NCBI GenBank assembly: GCA_011523395.1
Contig: WTGW01000138.1
Location: 1 to 58,405 of the forward strand
DNA: 58,405 bases
From: Acidimicrobiia bacterium
Lineage (GTDB): Bacteria; Actinomycetota; Acidimicrobiia; Spongiisociales; Spongiisociaceae
Reading direction: 5' to 3'
Positions 44,400-52,401 of the stretch are shown here, one piece after another. Each line of letters opens with the position of its first letter. Position 1 is the stretch's first letter. The notes beneath the pieces were generated by a model, which was not told where the DNA came from, ran no database searches, and saw only the letters and a list, made by a program, of their open reading frames with translations. The translations under genes and the position numbers were made by a program.

Positions 44400-46981
44400 G
44401 TCTTCGCGGCCTGGTGGTGGATGTTCATCGGCAGATGGTTCCTCCACTCCCCGTCGATATCGTGGAAGGCGGCGGCCACCGCGCCGGCGGTCGGCACCAG
44501 GCCGATCTCGCCCACCCCCTTGATCCCGTACGGCGCCTTCGGCTGCGGAACCTCCACCAGGATGACCTCGACATCCGGCATGTCCTTCGGCCTGATGATG
44601 CCCAGGCTCCGCAGCGTCATGTTGGTGGGCCGGCCCTGCTCGTCAGCGGGGAAATCCTCGCTGAGCGCGTATCCGAGGCCCATGTGGACCGAGCCCTCGA
44701 TCTGGCCCTCGCACAGGATCGGGTTGATAGCCCGGCCTACGTCGTGGGCCGCCACCACCCGTTCGATCTTGCCGGTGCGGCGGTCGGCGATCACCAGCTG
44801 CGCCGCGTACCCGAAGGCGGAGTGGATGATCGGGTTCTCGACCTTCTCCTTGAGCGAATTGGTCCAGTCCACGCGGTACTCGCCGTGGTAATCGACATCC
44901 GGGAGCCGTCCTCCGGCGTCCGCGGCCCGGCAGGCCGACCTGACGGCTCCGGCGCCCATCAGGGTGCCCCGAGATCCGGTGGTCTGGCCTGCGCCGAGTT
45001 CCCGGCTGGTGTCCACGATCACCCGGATCCGCTTCGGATCGATCCCCAGTTCCTCGGCCGCGACCTGCTGGGCCACGGTGTGGATCCCCTGGCCCATCTC
45101 GGTCCAGCAGTGGCGGACCTCGACGGCGCCGTTCCTGGTGAACCGCACCACCGCCCCGGCGATCTCCTTGAAGCCGTTACCGAGGCCGCTGTTCTTGAGC
45201 CCGAGACCCACCCCCACCGCCTTGCCGGCCGCCCGGGCGGCGTCGTAATGAGGCTTGACCGCGTCCAGGGACTGGCGGGCGCCCCGGCAGCCGTCATCCA
45301 TGATCTGGCCGGGACCCCAAAGCGCGCCGGGTTCCACCACGTTGCGGCTCCGCATCTCCCAACCGGTGATGCCCACCGAATGCGCCAGGCGGTCCATCAC
45401 CCCCTCCATCGCGAACTGGGCCTGGTTGGCGCCGAAGCCCCGGAAGGCGCCGCAGATGGGGTTGTTCGTTCGGGCGGCCACTGCCTCGACGTCGATGTTG
45501 GGCACGATGTAGGGACCGCTGGCGTGCCCGGCGGCCCGCTCGAGCACCTTCATGCCCACCGAGGCGTAGGCGCCGGAGTCGCCCAGCATCCGGGCCTTCA
45601 GGGCGGTCAGCCTGCCGTCCTCGTCACAGCCGGCCCACAACTCCATCCGGATCGGATGCCGCTTGGCGTGGATCCGGAGCGACTCCTCCCTTGACAGGGT
45701 GCACTTCACGGGGCGACCCAGCAGGTGGGCGGCCAGAGCCGTCTGCGCCTGGTTGGCCATGTCCTCCTTGCCGCCGAACGCACCGCCGTTCGATACCAGC
45801 TCGGCCGTGATCAGGGACGGATCGATACCGAGCACCGAGGCCACCTGGTCCCGGTCGTCCCAGACACCCTGGCCGCCGGAGTAGAGCATCAGCCGGCCGT
45901 TGCCCGCCGGCACCACCAGCGTCGACTCGGGCTCCAGGAAGGCGTGCTCGACCCGCTGGGTGATGAACGTCTCGTGCACCCGGTGGGCGGACGCCCGGTA
46001 GGCGGACTCGAAGTCGCCCCGGGCGTACTTGGACGTTGAGAGAACGTTGCCCTCCAGGCCCCAGACCGCGTCCTCCGAGGAAGCCACCGCCTCGGCCGGG
46101 TCGGTGAAGGGCCTGAGCACCCGGTACTCCACGTCGATGGCCTCGGCGGCCTCTCGGGCGGTCATCCGGTCCACCGCCACCACCACGGCCAGGACGTCCC
46201 CGTAGTAGGAGGTGCGACCGCCCTCGGGGATCAGGACCGGCCAGTCCTTGTGGATCAGGCCCACCTTCAGCTCACCGGGAACGTCGGCGGCGGTGAACAC
46301 GGCTTCCACGCCGGGTATGGCCAGCGCCCGGCTCGTGTCGATCCGCAGCACGTCTGCCCGGGCGTGATCGGTCAGCCGGAGCGCGGCGTGAAGCATCCCG
46401 TCCAGGCGCATGTCATCGATGTAGTCGCGGTCGCCGAGAGCCAGCTCGCAACCCTCGTACTTGATACCGGCCTTTCCGATCCCGGAAGGGGTCTCGAGTG
46501 GGGGGATGTCGCCCCTGGCCAGCATGTCGATGGCGTCGAAGATCTTGGTGTAGCCGGTGCACCGGCATAGGTGGGCGCCGAGCCGCCCCGCCGCCACCTT
46601 CCGGGTCAGACCCGCACCCTTCTGATCGATCAGCGCCTTGGCCCGCACCACGATCCCGGGGGTGCAGAACCCGCACTGGAGGGCGCCGGTGGCGGCGAAA
46701 GCGGACGCGAGGCGGTCCCGCTCTGCCGGGTCGAACCCTTCGAGGGTGACCACTTCCTTGCCCTCGATCTTCTCCAGCGCCAGCACGCAGGCCACGAAGG
46801 CGCGTCCGTTGACCAGGACGGTGCAGCACCCGCACTGGCCCGAGGGCGCGCAGCCGTCCTTGACCGATGTGATGTCGAGTTCCTCGCGGAGGGCGGACAG
46901 CAGGTGGGGATGGTCGGCGCGGACGGAGACGGCCCGGCCGTTGAGAGTGAAGTCGATGGTCCTCTCTGCGATCAGGGTCAT
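44396..46981 (-). CDS. xdhD: XdhD-like fused xanthine dehydrogenase (selenium-dependent type family)
   Basis: An 861-residue molybdenum hydroxylase in which the iron-sulfur and molybdopterin parts are fused and the FAD subunit is lacking. Residues 1-150 bind two [2Fe-2S] clusters (CAPSGQCGCC, then CGFC and CRC). The molybdopterin domain has NGGAFGGKEDM, CGAFRGFGANQAQFAME, EMGQGIHTVAQQ and the closing KGVGEIGLVPT with the catalytic Glu. Layout matches XdhD and selenium-dependent xanthine dehydrogenases. A strong GGAGGAGG precedes the ATG. It heads the xdhD-ssnA-ygfK run. Substrate is probably a purine. Confidence 0.88.
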   Translation of the reverse strand: MTLIAERTIDFTLNGRAVSVRADHPHLLSALREELDITSVKDGCAPSGQCGCCTVLVNGRAFVACVLALEKIEGKEVVTLEGFDPAERDRLASAFAATGALQCGFCTPGIVVRAKALIDQKGAGLTRKVAAGRLGAHLCRCTGYTKIFDAIDMLARGDIPPLETPSGIGKAGIKYEGCELALGDRDYIDDMRLDGMLHAALRLTDHARADVLRIDTSRALAIPGVEAVFTAADVPGELKVGLIHKDWPVLIPEGGRTSYYGDVLAVVVAVDRMTAREAAEAIDVEYRVLRPFTDPAEAVASSEDAVWGLEGNVLSTSKYARGDFESAYRASAHRVHETFITQRVEHAFLEPESTLVVPAGNGRLMLYSGGQGVWDDRDQVASVLGIDPSLITAELVSNGGAFGGKEDMANQAQTALAAHLLGRPVKCTLSREESLRIHAKRHPIRMELWAGCDEDGRLTALKARMLGDSGAYASVGMKVLERAAGHASGPYIVPNIDVEAVAARTNNPICGAFRGFGANQAQFAMEGVMDRLAHSVGITGWEMRSRNVVEPGALWGPGQIMDDGCRGARQSLDAVKPHYDAARAAGKAVGVGLGLKNSGLGNGFKEIAGAVVRFTRNGAVEVRHCWTEMGQGIHTVAQQVAAEELGIDPKRIRVIVDTSRELGAGQTTGSRGTLMGAGAVRSACRAADAGGRLPDVDYHGEYRVDWTNSLKEKVENPIIHSAFGYAAQLVIADRRTGKIERVVAAHDVGRAINPILCEGQIEGSVHMGLGYALSEDFPADEQGRPTNMTLRSLGIIRPKDMPDVEVILVEVPQPKAPYGIKGVGEIGLVPTAGAVAAAFHDIDGEWRNHLPMNIHHQAAKT

Positions 46982-47046
46982 GGTCGCCTCCTCCAGCCAG
47001 GATGGCCTGCTCGCCGGTCTTCGCGACCGGCTCCTCCGGGCTATCT

Positions 47047-47061
47047 TTTACATTTTGTCAA
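47047..47061. promoter_or_regulatory. Operator-like site in the xdhD promoter region
   Basis: TTTACA-TTT-TGTCAA lies in the 162-bp region between divergent xdhD and the thiamine-binding gene. It matches the amidase-region palindrome (TTTACA-N3-TGTAAA) except for one base in the right arm. It is 66 bp upstream of xdhD. A -10-like TATAAC at 47106-47111 may serve the plus-strand genes. Confidence 0.45.
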
Positions 47062-47143
47062 AATCCTAGCAATCCCCGAAGCAAATTCGGCAACCATGCG
47101 GCGGGTATAACCTCGTAACGTCCAAGATCAAGGAGTGTGGAGA

Positions 47144-47374
47144 GTGCTTGCCCGAGCCGAGTTCACTGTGGAGCCTTTCACCGAGGGCAGGCAGGGTCCC
47201 CACGTCCAGGCGGCCATAGAGGCGCTCGCTCCGTTGTCGCCTGACATAGGCCCGTTCGGAACCGCTGTCGAGGGCGACCTTGACGTGGTGCTCGACAGGG
47301 CGGCCGCGGGTATCAGGGCGGCGATGGAGGCCGGCGCCACCCGGGTGGCGGTGACCATGACGGTCACTCCATGA
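47144..47374 (+). CDS. Thiamine-binding (MTH1187/YkoF-like) protein
   Basis: A 76-residue ferredoxin-like protein: ARAEFTVEPFTEGRQGPHVQAAIEALAPL, then GPFGTAVEGDLDVVLDRAAAGIRAAMEAGATRVAVTMTV. This matches the small MTH1187/YkoF-like family, several members of which bind thiamine or its pyrimidine. The GTG at 47144 has AGGAG 8 nt upstream; an earlier GTG overlaps that Shine-Dalgarno. It overlaps the HTH gene by 4 nt and is divergent from xdhD. Confidence 0.75.
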   Translation: MLARAEFTVEPFTEGRQGPHVQAAIEALAPLSPDIGPFGTAVEGDLDVVLDRAAAGIRAAMEAGATRVAVTMTVTP

Positions 47375-47733
47375 GGGAGGAGCATCCCCTGCTGGAGGCG
47401 GTCCGGCCCCTGGTCGAGGCGATGGGGGCCGAGATCGTCGAACCGAACGGGACCGACGGCGACTGCATACCCCTCGAATGGGAGGGGGAAACGGTGGCGG
47501 CGGTACGCGTCCTGACCCTCCACGACGCCCTGGATCACCTGGTCGCCCAGGTGGAAGGGGAGTTGGGCGGAAGGCTGGACGAGTTGGGACGGGTTCAGAA
47601 GCAGGTGGCGGTCCGCCTGCTGGACGAGCGCGGCGCCTTCCGGCTCCGCCGCTCGATCAACGAGGTGGCTGACGTGATGGGGGTGAGCCGCATCACCATC
47701 TACAACTACCTGAACTCGATCCGGGGCGAGTAG
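47371..47733 (+). CDS. Small transcriptional regulator with YheO-type C-terminal HTH
   Basis: A 120-residue protein. The N-terminal half (VRPLVEAMGAEIVEPNGTDGDCIPLEWEGETVAAVRVLT) is a short alpha/beta sensor-like unit. The C-terminus QVAVRLLDERGAFRLRRSINEVADVMGVSRITIYNYLNSIRG is a helix-turn-helix of the YheO/DauR type, which in other bacteria controls D-amino acid or related nitrogen metabolism. It is coupled to the thiamine-binding gene and is a candidate regulator of the divergent xdhD operon. Confidence 0.75.
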   Translation: MREEHPLLEAVRPLVEAMGAEIVEPNGTDGDCIPLEWEGETVAAVRVLTLHDALDHLVAQVEGELGGRLDELGRVQKQVAVRLLDERGAFRLRRSINEVADVMGVSRITIYNYLNSIRGE

Positions 47734-47738
47734 GGAAG

Positions 47739-48062
47739 GTGCGAAAGCGCATCCTCGGCGCGGCCGCTGCCGTCGCCTTGGCGGCGGTGATGGCGGCGTG
47801 TGGAGGCTCGGATGTGCCCGAGGACGCCACCGGACAGGAGATCTACGTCCAGCTGTGCGCCCGTTGCCACGGTTCGGACCTGCGGGGCGGCACCGGCGTG
47901 GCGCTGGTGGGAGAGGGCGCCGAATCGATCGACAAGCCCGAGTCCTACCTGGTCCAGTCGATCTATGCGGGGATCGGAAGGATGCCCGCCTTCCGGCGCA
48001 CCCTCTCGGACGACCAGATCCTCCGCGTGGCCCAATACATCATGCGACAGCAGGGCAGGTAG
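47739..48062 (+). CDS. Cytochrome c-type lipoprotein
   Basis: A 107-residue exported monohaem cytochrome. The signal ends in MAAC (lipobox, Cys near 21), followed by EIYVQLCARCHGSDLRGGTG with the haem-binding CxxCH, and a C-terminal GIGRMPAFRRTLSDDQILRVAQYIM containing the axial Met. It is probably a membrane-tethered electron carrier outside the cell membrane. GTG start 5 bp after the regulator stop. Its TAG stop lies at the beginning of a heptad array. Confidence 0.88.
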   Translation: MRKRILGAAAAVALAAVMAACGGSDVPEDATGQEIYVQLCARCHGSDLRGGTGVALVGEGAESIDKPESYLVQSIYAGIGRMPAFRRTLSDDQILRVAQYIMRQQGR

Positions 48063-48102
48063 TGGTCAGTGGTCAGTGGTCAGTGGTCAGTGGTCAGTGG
48101 TC
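48060..48102 (+). repeat. Heptanucleotide array AGTGGTC x6 beginning in a stop codon
   Basis: Six perfect AGTGGTC units (48061-48102) start within the cytochrome gene's TAG (48060-48062). An AT-rich stretch (48103-48121) separates it from an opposing array belonging to the minus-strand ligase gene. Confidence 0.9.
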
Positions 48103-48121
48103 AGTATAATCTAATATAAAT

Positions 48122-48148
48122 AACTAGCAACTAGCAACTAGCAACTAG
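48122..48148 (-). repeat. Heptanucleotide array GCTAGTT (minus) beginning in a stop codon
   Basis: Three full AACTAGC units plus AACTAG on the plus strand equal GCTAGTT repeats on the minus strand. The ligase TAG stop (48147-48145) is part of the first unit. The unit is identical to that after the DUF4242 gene 18 kb away. Confidence 0.9.
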
Positions 48149-50085
48149 ACCTTGAGGCGATTGATGGCATCCACGGCGGCGGGGTTCTCGAGGCTGGTCA
48201 GGTCGCCGGGTTCCTGACCCAGGGCTCGGGCTCGCACCACCCGGCGCATGATCTTGGCCGACCGGGTTCGCGGCAGATCGTCGACCAACTCGACCGCCAT
48301 CGGCCGGAAGGCCTTGCCCAGATGGTCCACCACCTGGCCGGAGATGGCTTCGACGAGTTCGGGGCTGTGGTCGGTCCCGGCCGTAGGCACGGCGTATATC
48401 GCGATGGCTTCGCCCTTGACGGGATGCGGCACGCCGATGGCCGCCGCCATCACCACGCCGGGATGGGCCACAGCCGCCGATTCGATCTCCGCCGGGCCGA
48501 TCCGCTTGCCGGCGATGCTGAGCGTGTCGTCCGAGCGTCCGTGCAGGTACCAGAAGCCGTCCTCGTCCACCGATGCCCAGTCGCCGTGCACCCAGATGTC
48601 CGGCCAGCGGTTCCAGTAGGTGTCGAGGTACCGGTCGTCCCTGCCCCAGAAGCCCCGGGTCATGCCGGGCCAGGCCTTGGAGCACACCAGCTCGCCGACC
48701 TCGCCCCTGAGAGGGCTTCCCTCCTGGTCGTACACGTCGATCGCCATACCGAGGGCCGGACCTCCTAGAGAGGTCGGCTTGATGCCCTGCAACATGTTGA
48801 CCGACAGCAGGCAGGCGCCGATCTCGGTCCCGCCCGAGATGTTGATGATCGGAACCCGCTCGCCCCCGACTTCCCGGAACAGCCACCACCACGGGTCCGG
48901 ATTCCACGGCTCGCCGGTCGATCCGATGGCCCGGAGGGCGGACAGGTCGCATGCGGCGGCATGGTCGGCGCCGTGGGGCTGGAGGGCGCGGATCAGGGTG
49001 GGGGATATGCCAAGGACCGTGATGCCCAGGGACTCGACCAGCTGCCAGGTGCGCCCGGGCGTCGGGTAGTCGGGGGCGCCGTCGTAGCAGCCCAGGGAAG
49101 CGCCGTTGCTCAGGCCGGCCACCACCATCCAAGGCCCCATGATCCAGCCCATGTCGGTCATCCACATCACCCGGTCTCCGGGTGCTATCTCGAACTGGAA
49201 GGCGCCCTCGACCGCCAGCTTGACGGCCAGTCCACCGTGAACGTGGACCACTCCCTTGGGCTTTCCCGTGGTGCCCGAGGTGTAGGCGAGCAGTACCGGA
49301 TCCTCGCTGTCCGTGGCAACCGCGCCCAGGCGCGGGGCGGCCTCGAGCGACTCCTCCCACCAGCGGTCCCGTCCGGCTGTCCAGGGCGTGTCGGGTCGTC
49401 CCAGGTTCGAGACCACGATCACGTTGGGGGCGACGCCCGCCGTCTCGATAGCCCGGTCAGCCGTCTCCTTCATACCGATGGGACTGCCCCGACGGGTGTA
49501 TCCGTCCGCGGTCACCATCACCGCGGGTTGGGAGGCTTCGAGCCGGGAGGCGACCGCCTCGGTACCGAATCCGGAGAAGATCGGCACGTAGATAGCGCCG
49601 ATCCGGGCGGTCGCCAGCATCGACACCACGGCTTCCGGAATCATGGGAAGGTAGACGGCCACCGTGTCGCCCTTGCCGGCGCCGGCCGCTGCCAGGGCGC
49701 CGGCGGCCCGCTCCACCGACTCCAGCAACTCGCCGAAGCTGTAGCTCCGCTGGGTTCCGTCCTCCTGTTCCGCCACCAGGGCGATCCGCTCGGGATCTCG
49801 GGCTACCCAGCGATCGACGCAAACCTCCGAGATGTTGATCTCCCCGCCCGAGAACCACCGGGGAAACTGGATCCCGTCGCTGGTGTCGACGAGGGTGTGA
49901 TAGGGCTTCGAGAACGGGATGCCCAGGTAGCCGATGGCCGCCTCCCAGAACCACTCCGGATCGGCGATCGAGCGCCCGACCAGGTCCTGGTAGGTGTCGA
50001 TCCCGTGGCGAGCCATGAAGTCGGCGGTGCGGGAGCGCGCCACCTCCGCAGTTGAGGCCTTCCAGACGATCGGTTGCCTGTCCAT
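48145..50085 (-). CDS. Acetyl-CoA-synthetase-like AMP-forming ligase
   Basis: A 646-residue ANL-superfamily enzyme: AMP-binding YTSGTTGKPKG, the NISGGTEIG adenylation motif, GDWASVDEDGFWYLHGRSDDTLSIAGKRIGPAEIES, and the C-terminal TRSAKIMRR with the acetylatable Lys. The N-terminal ACAS-type extension and length suit acetyl- or acetoacetyl-CoA synthetase. It activates a short carboxylic acid to its CoA thioester; exact acid unknown. It converges with the cytochrome gene across paired heptad arrays. Confidence 0.87.
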   Translation of the reverse strand: MDRQPIVWKASTAEVARSRTADFMARHGIDTYQDLVGRSIADPEWFWEAAIGYLGIPFSKPYHTLVDTSDGIQFPRWFSGGEINISEVCVDRWVARDPERIALVAEQEDGTQRSYSFGELLESVERAAGALAAAGAGKGDTVAVYLPMIPEAVVSMLATARIGAIYVPIFSGFGTEAVASRLEASQPAVMVTADGYTRRGSPIGMKETADRAIETAGVAPNVIVVSNLGRPDTPWTAGRDRWWEESLEAAPRLGAVATDSEDPVLLAYTSGTTGKPKGVVHVHGGLAVKLAVEGAFQFEIAPGDRVMWMTDMGWIMGPWMVVAGLSNGASLGCYDGAPDYPTPGRTWQLVESLGITVLGISPTLIRALQPHGADHAAACDLSALRAIGSTGEPWNPDPWWWLFREVGGERVPIINISGGTEIGACLLSVNMLQGIKPTSLGGPALGMAIDVYDQEGSPLRGEVGELVCSKAWPGMTRGFWGRDDRYLDTYWNRWPDIWVHGDWASVDEDGFWYLHGRSDDTLSIAGKRIGPAEIESAAVAHPGVVMAAAIGVPHPVKGEAIAIYAVPTAGTDHSPELVEAISGQVVDHLGKAFRPMAVELVDDLPRTRSAKIMRRVVRARALGQEPGDLTSLENPAAVDAINRLKV

Positions 50086-50190
50086 ATAGGGTGATTCCTG
50101 TTCTAGTCCGGCGGTCTACTTTATCGGCGGGAGCGGTACGGGCCGGTTCGGTGTCTCAACCGGATTCCCCCTCCCCGTTAGTCTTCCGGC

Positions 50191-51333
50191 ATGGAGTACG
50201 AGGCCGGGAGCCGGAAGCACGACGGCATGCCCCCGTGGATACCTCGGGTCATCGTGCTGGTGGTGCTGGCCTCTCTCGGCACTTACCTTCTGGTGTGGTC
50301 GGTCGTCCGGCTGAGGGGTTTTCTCCTGGCGTTGCTGCTCTCGCTATTCGCCTCCTTCGCGCTGGAGCCGGGTGTCGACTTCCTGGCCAGGCGGGGACTG
50401 CGCCGGGGTCTGGCCACCAGCGTGGTGTTCGCGGCGGCCTTCGTAGTCGGTCTGGTGTTCGCCGCGGTCACATTCCCGCCGATGGTGGTGGAGATCGCCT
50501 CCCTCATATCGAACGTCCCCGGCTGGTTGACCGACCTGACGGCTTTCCTGAACGAACGGTTCGGTCTCAACCTGAACCTCTCCAATGTGGCGGCCGGGAT
50601 GATCGACCTCCAAGGATCGTTCCAGACCTACGCCGCGTCCGTGGCGACCGGCGTGCTGGGGGTGGGCGCGCAGGCTGTCAACCTGTTGCTGCAGCTCTTC
50701 ACCATGGCGCTGTTCACCTTCTACCTGCTGGCGGACGGGCCCCGCTTCCGCAGGACGGTGCTGTCCCTGGTGCGTCCCGAGCGCCAGGCCGAGGTGAGCC
50801 GCATCTGGGAGATCGCGATCCGCAAGACCGGCGGCTACGTCTACTCCCGGGCCCTCCTGGCCCTGATCTCGGCGGTATTCACGTACGTCTTCCTCCTGAT
50901 CGTGGGGGTTCCGTACGCCCTGGCGCTGGCGGTGTGGGTCGGGGTGGTCAGCCAGTTCATCCCGGCTGTGGGTACCTACCTGGCCGCGCTGGTCCCGGTG
51001 CTGGTGGCCCTGACCGTGCGGCCTATCACCGCGGTGGTGGTGATCATCGGGCTGGTGGTCTACCAGCAGATCGAGAACATCGTGCTCTCTCCCCGTATCA
51101 CCGCCCGCACGATGTCGCTCCATCCCGCGGTGGCGTTCGGATCGGTGCTGGTCGGTACGTCACTCCTCGGCGTGGTCGGCGCGCTGGTGGCCCTTCCGGC
51201 AACCGCGATCATCCAGGCGTTCATCTCCACCTACGTCGAGCAGCACCACGTGGACGAGGAGCACCTTGGTGCGGCCTCTGAGCAGCCCGCGGGTGTCGAT
51301 GAGCCGCCCGCCGGAGACGTGGCGGGTGACTGA
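50191..51333 (+). CDS. AI-2E family transporter
   Basis: A 380-residue membrane protein with about eight hydrophobic segments in the PerM/AI-2E layout. There is an N-terminal pair, a soluble amphipathic middle (FLNERFGLNLNLSNV), then FTFYLLADG, the VGVVSQFIPAVGTYLAALVP signature and QQIENIVLSPRITARTMSLHPAVA. The acidic/polar tail (HHVDEEHLG) is cytoplasmic. Members export small molecules or act as antiporters; substrate unknown. It converges with the PIN gene 9 bp away. Confidence 0.87.
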   Translation: MEYEAGSRKHDGMPPWIPRVIVLVVLASLGTYLLVWSVVRLRGFLLALLLSLFASFALEPGVDFLARRGLRRGLATSVVFAAAFVVGLVFAAVTFPPMVVEIASLISNVPGWLTDLTAFLNERFGLNLNLSNVAAGMIDLQGSFQTYAASVATGVLGVGAQAVNLLLQLFTMALFTFYLLADGPRFRRTVLSLVRPERQAEVSRIWEIAIRKTGGYVYSRALLALISAVFTYVFLLIVGVPYALALAVWVGVVSQFIPAVGTYLAALVPVLVALTVRPITAVVVIIGLVVYQQIENIVLSPRITARTMSLHPAVAFGSVLVGTSLLGVVGALVALPATAIIQAFISTYVEQHHVDEEHLGAASEQPAGVDEPPAGDVAGD

Positions 51334-51342
51334 CGCCCGCGG

Positions 51343-51777
51343 TCAGGTAGGACTCTCCGATTCCTCGATTCGTCGTCGGATCGCTCGCGCCGTGACGATC
51401 GGAACCGGGAACACGGGGGCAAGGGCGAGCAGATCCTGGTCGCCCGTTACCAGTGCGTCGGCGTCGCCGAAAAGAGCCAGTTCCAGGAAGGGCTGATCGA
51501 AGGGATCGCGGCATTCCGGCACGCGAGGTGGTTCCGACACGGTGACTGGCTCGCACCATGGCAGATAGTCAGCCAGCAGATGTTCGATGTCATCGGCTCC
51601 CAATTCGAACTTCGGGTACGAGAGGACTCGGAGTAGCTCGCTGGTGGTGTCTCCGCTCGCCAGGGGAATCATCGTCTTGGACTGCCATGACACGCGTAAC
51701 CATGACAGCGACCCTTCTGCGAAAAGCAGGGCCGACACCAAGACGTTGGTATCGAGAACCAGCCGGAGTGGCTTCAT
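51343..51777 (-). CDS. PIN-family toxin (COG1569 type)
   Basis: A 144-residue PIN nuclease: LRLVLDTNVLVSALLFAEGS (first Asp), ELLRVLSYPKFEL, CRDPFDQPFLELALFGDADALVTGDQDLL (acidic cluster) and PIVTARAI. The pattern is that of the putative toxin component of PIN-family TA systems. Its ATG overlaps the AbrB antitoxin stop by 4 nt. Confidence 0.86.
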   Translation of the reverse strand: MKPLRLVLDTNVLVSALLFAEGSLSWLRVSWQSKTMIPLASGDTTSELLRVLSYPKFELGADDIEHLLADYLPWCEPVTVSEPPRVPECRDPFDQPFLELALFGDADALVTGDQDLLALAPVFPVPIVTARAIRRRIEESESPT

Positions 51778-51998
51778 TCAGTCCGGCGCGCCCATGCCAC
51801 TGCGTCGGCTACGTCGGTCTCGGACATGCCCAGTTCCGCGAGACGGTCCCGTACCGCGTCCGCTCGCGTGATGCGCACGGGGGTAAGCACGATACGGCCA
51901 CGCTCTCTGTTGACATCAAAGTAGTCCACGTCTGGAAACGCCGAAATGACGGCCTTCGGTAGTGTCAACTGGTTCTTGGAAGTCAGTTTGGCGAGCAT
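51774..51998 (-). CDS. AbrB-type antitoxin
   Basis: A 74-residue protein with the AbrB swapped-hairpin start MLAKLTSKNQLTLPKAVISAF, then YFDVNRERGRIVLTPV and an acidic helical tail (RLAELGMSETDVADAVAWARR). GGAG lies 7 nt before the ATG. Upstream AT-rich DNA (52010-52070) contains CGAGTACTCG (52047-52056), a possible operator; 52071-52165 shows nothing else. Confidence 0.8.
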   Translation of the reverse strand: MLAKLTSKNQLTLPKAVISAFPDVDYFDVNRERGRIVLTPVRITRADAVRDRLAELGMSETDVADAVAWARRTE

Positions 51999-52182
51999 GT
52001 CGGGACTCCGAGAGTAAGGATACAAGGATAACCGGAACCATTCTAGCGAGTACTCGATATATTCGCTCGGTCTGATCGCCCAGGCATTGTGATCGCCGAA
52101 CCGCTTGCGTACAGCCTGGCTGTGGCCGGCTCCAAGCACGCCGGACTCGTCTACCGTTCCTGGTAGCCGGAGAGGAGGGGCA

Positions 52183-52398
52183 GTGGCACAGTTCGATATC
52201 GATGCGATGCTGGAACGCTTCCGAAACCGGGCCGAAGCCGTGCGCCAGCGTCCCCTGCCCCCGGTGGCGGGCGAGGGCCGGAGGGCGTTCATCGAGCAGG
52301 CCGAGACGGACTACACCGACTTCGCCCTGGTCGGCGGGGCGGTCTGGTCGGTGGAGGAGGATCACCTGGTCCTGAGGATCCCGCTCGCAGGGGGGTAG
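52183..52398 (+). CDS. Small hypothetical protein
   Basis: A 71-residue soluble protein: VAQFDIDAMLERFRNRAEAVRQRPLPPV, then an acidic segment ending FALVGGAVWSVEEDHLVLRIPL. A strong AGGAGGGG precedes the GTG. It is 3 bp from the MDMPI-like gene and probably co-transcribed. The family is not recognised; an alpha-helical N-terminus and beta C-terminus can be guessed only. Confidence 0.65.
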   Translation: MAQFDIDAMLERFRNRAEAVRQRPLPPVAGEGRRAFIEQAETDYTDFALVGGAVWSVEEDHLVLRIPLAGG

Positions 52399-52401
52399 CC
52401 G

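Noticed and set aside
48060-48148. CRISPR array
   Set aside because: Repeats are 7 nt, directly tandem and without unique spacers; no cas genes nearby.
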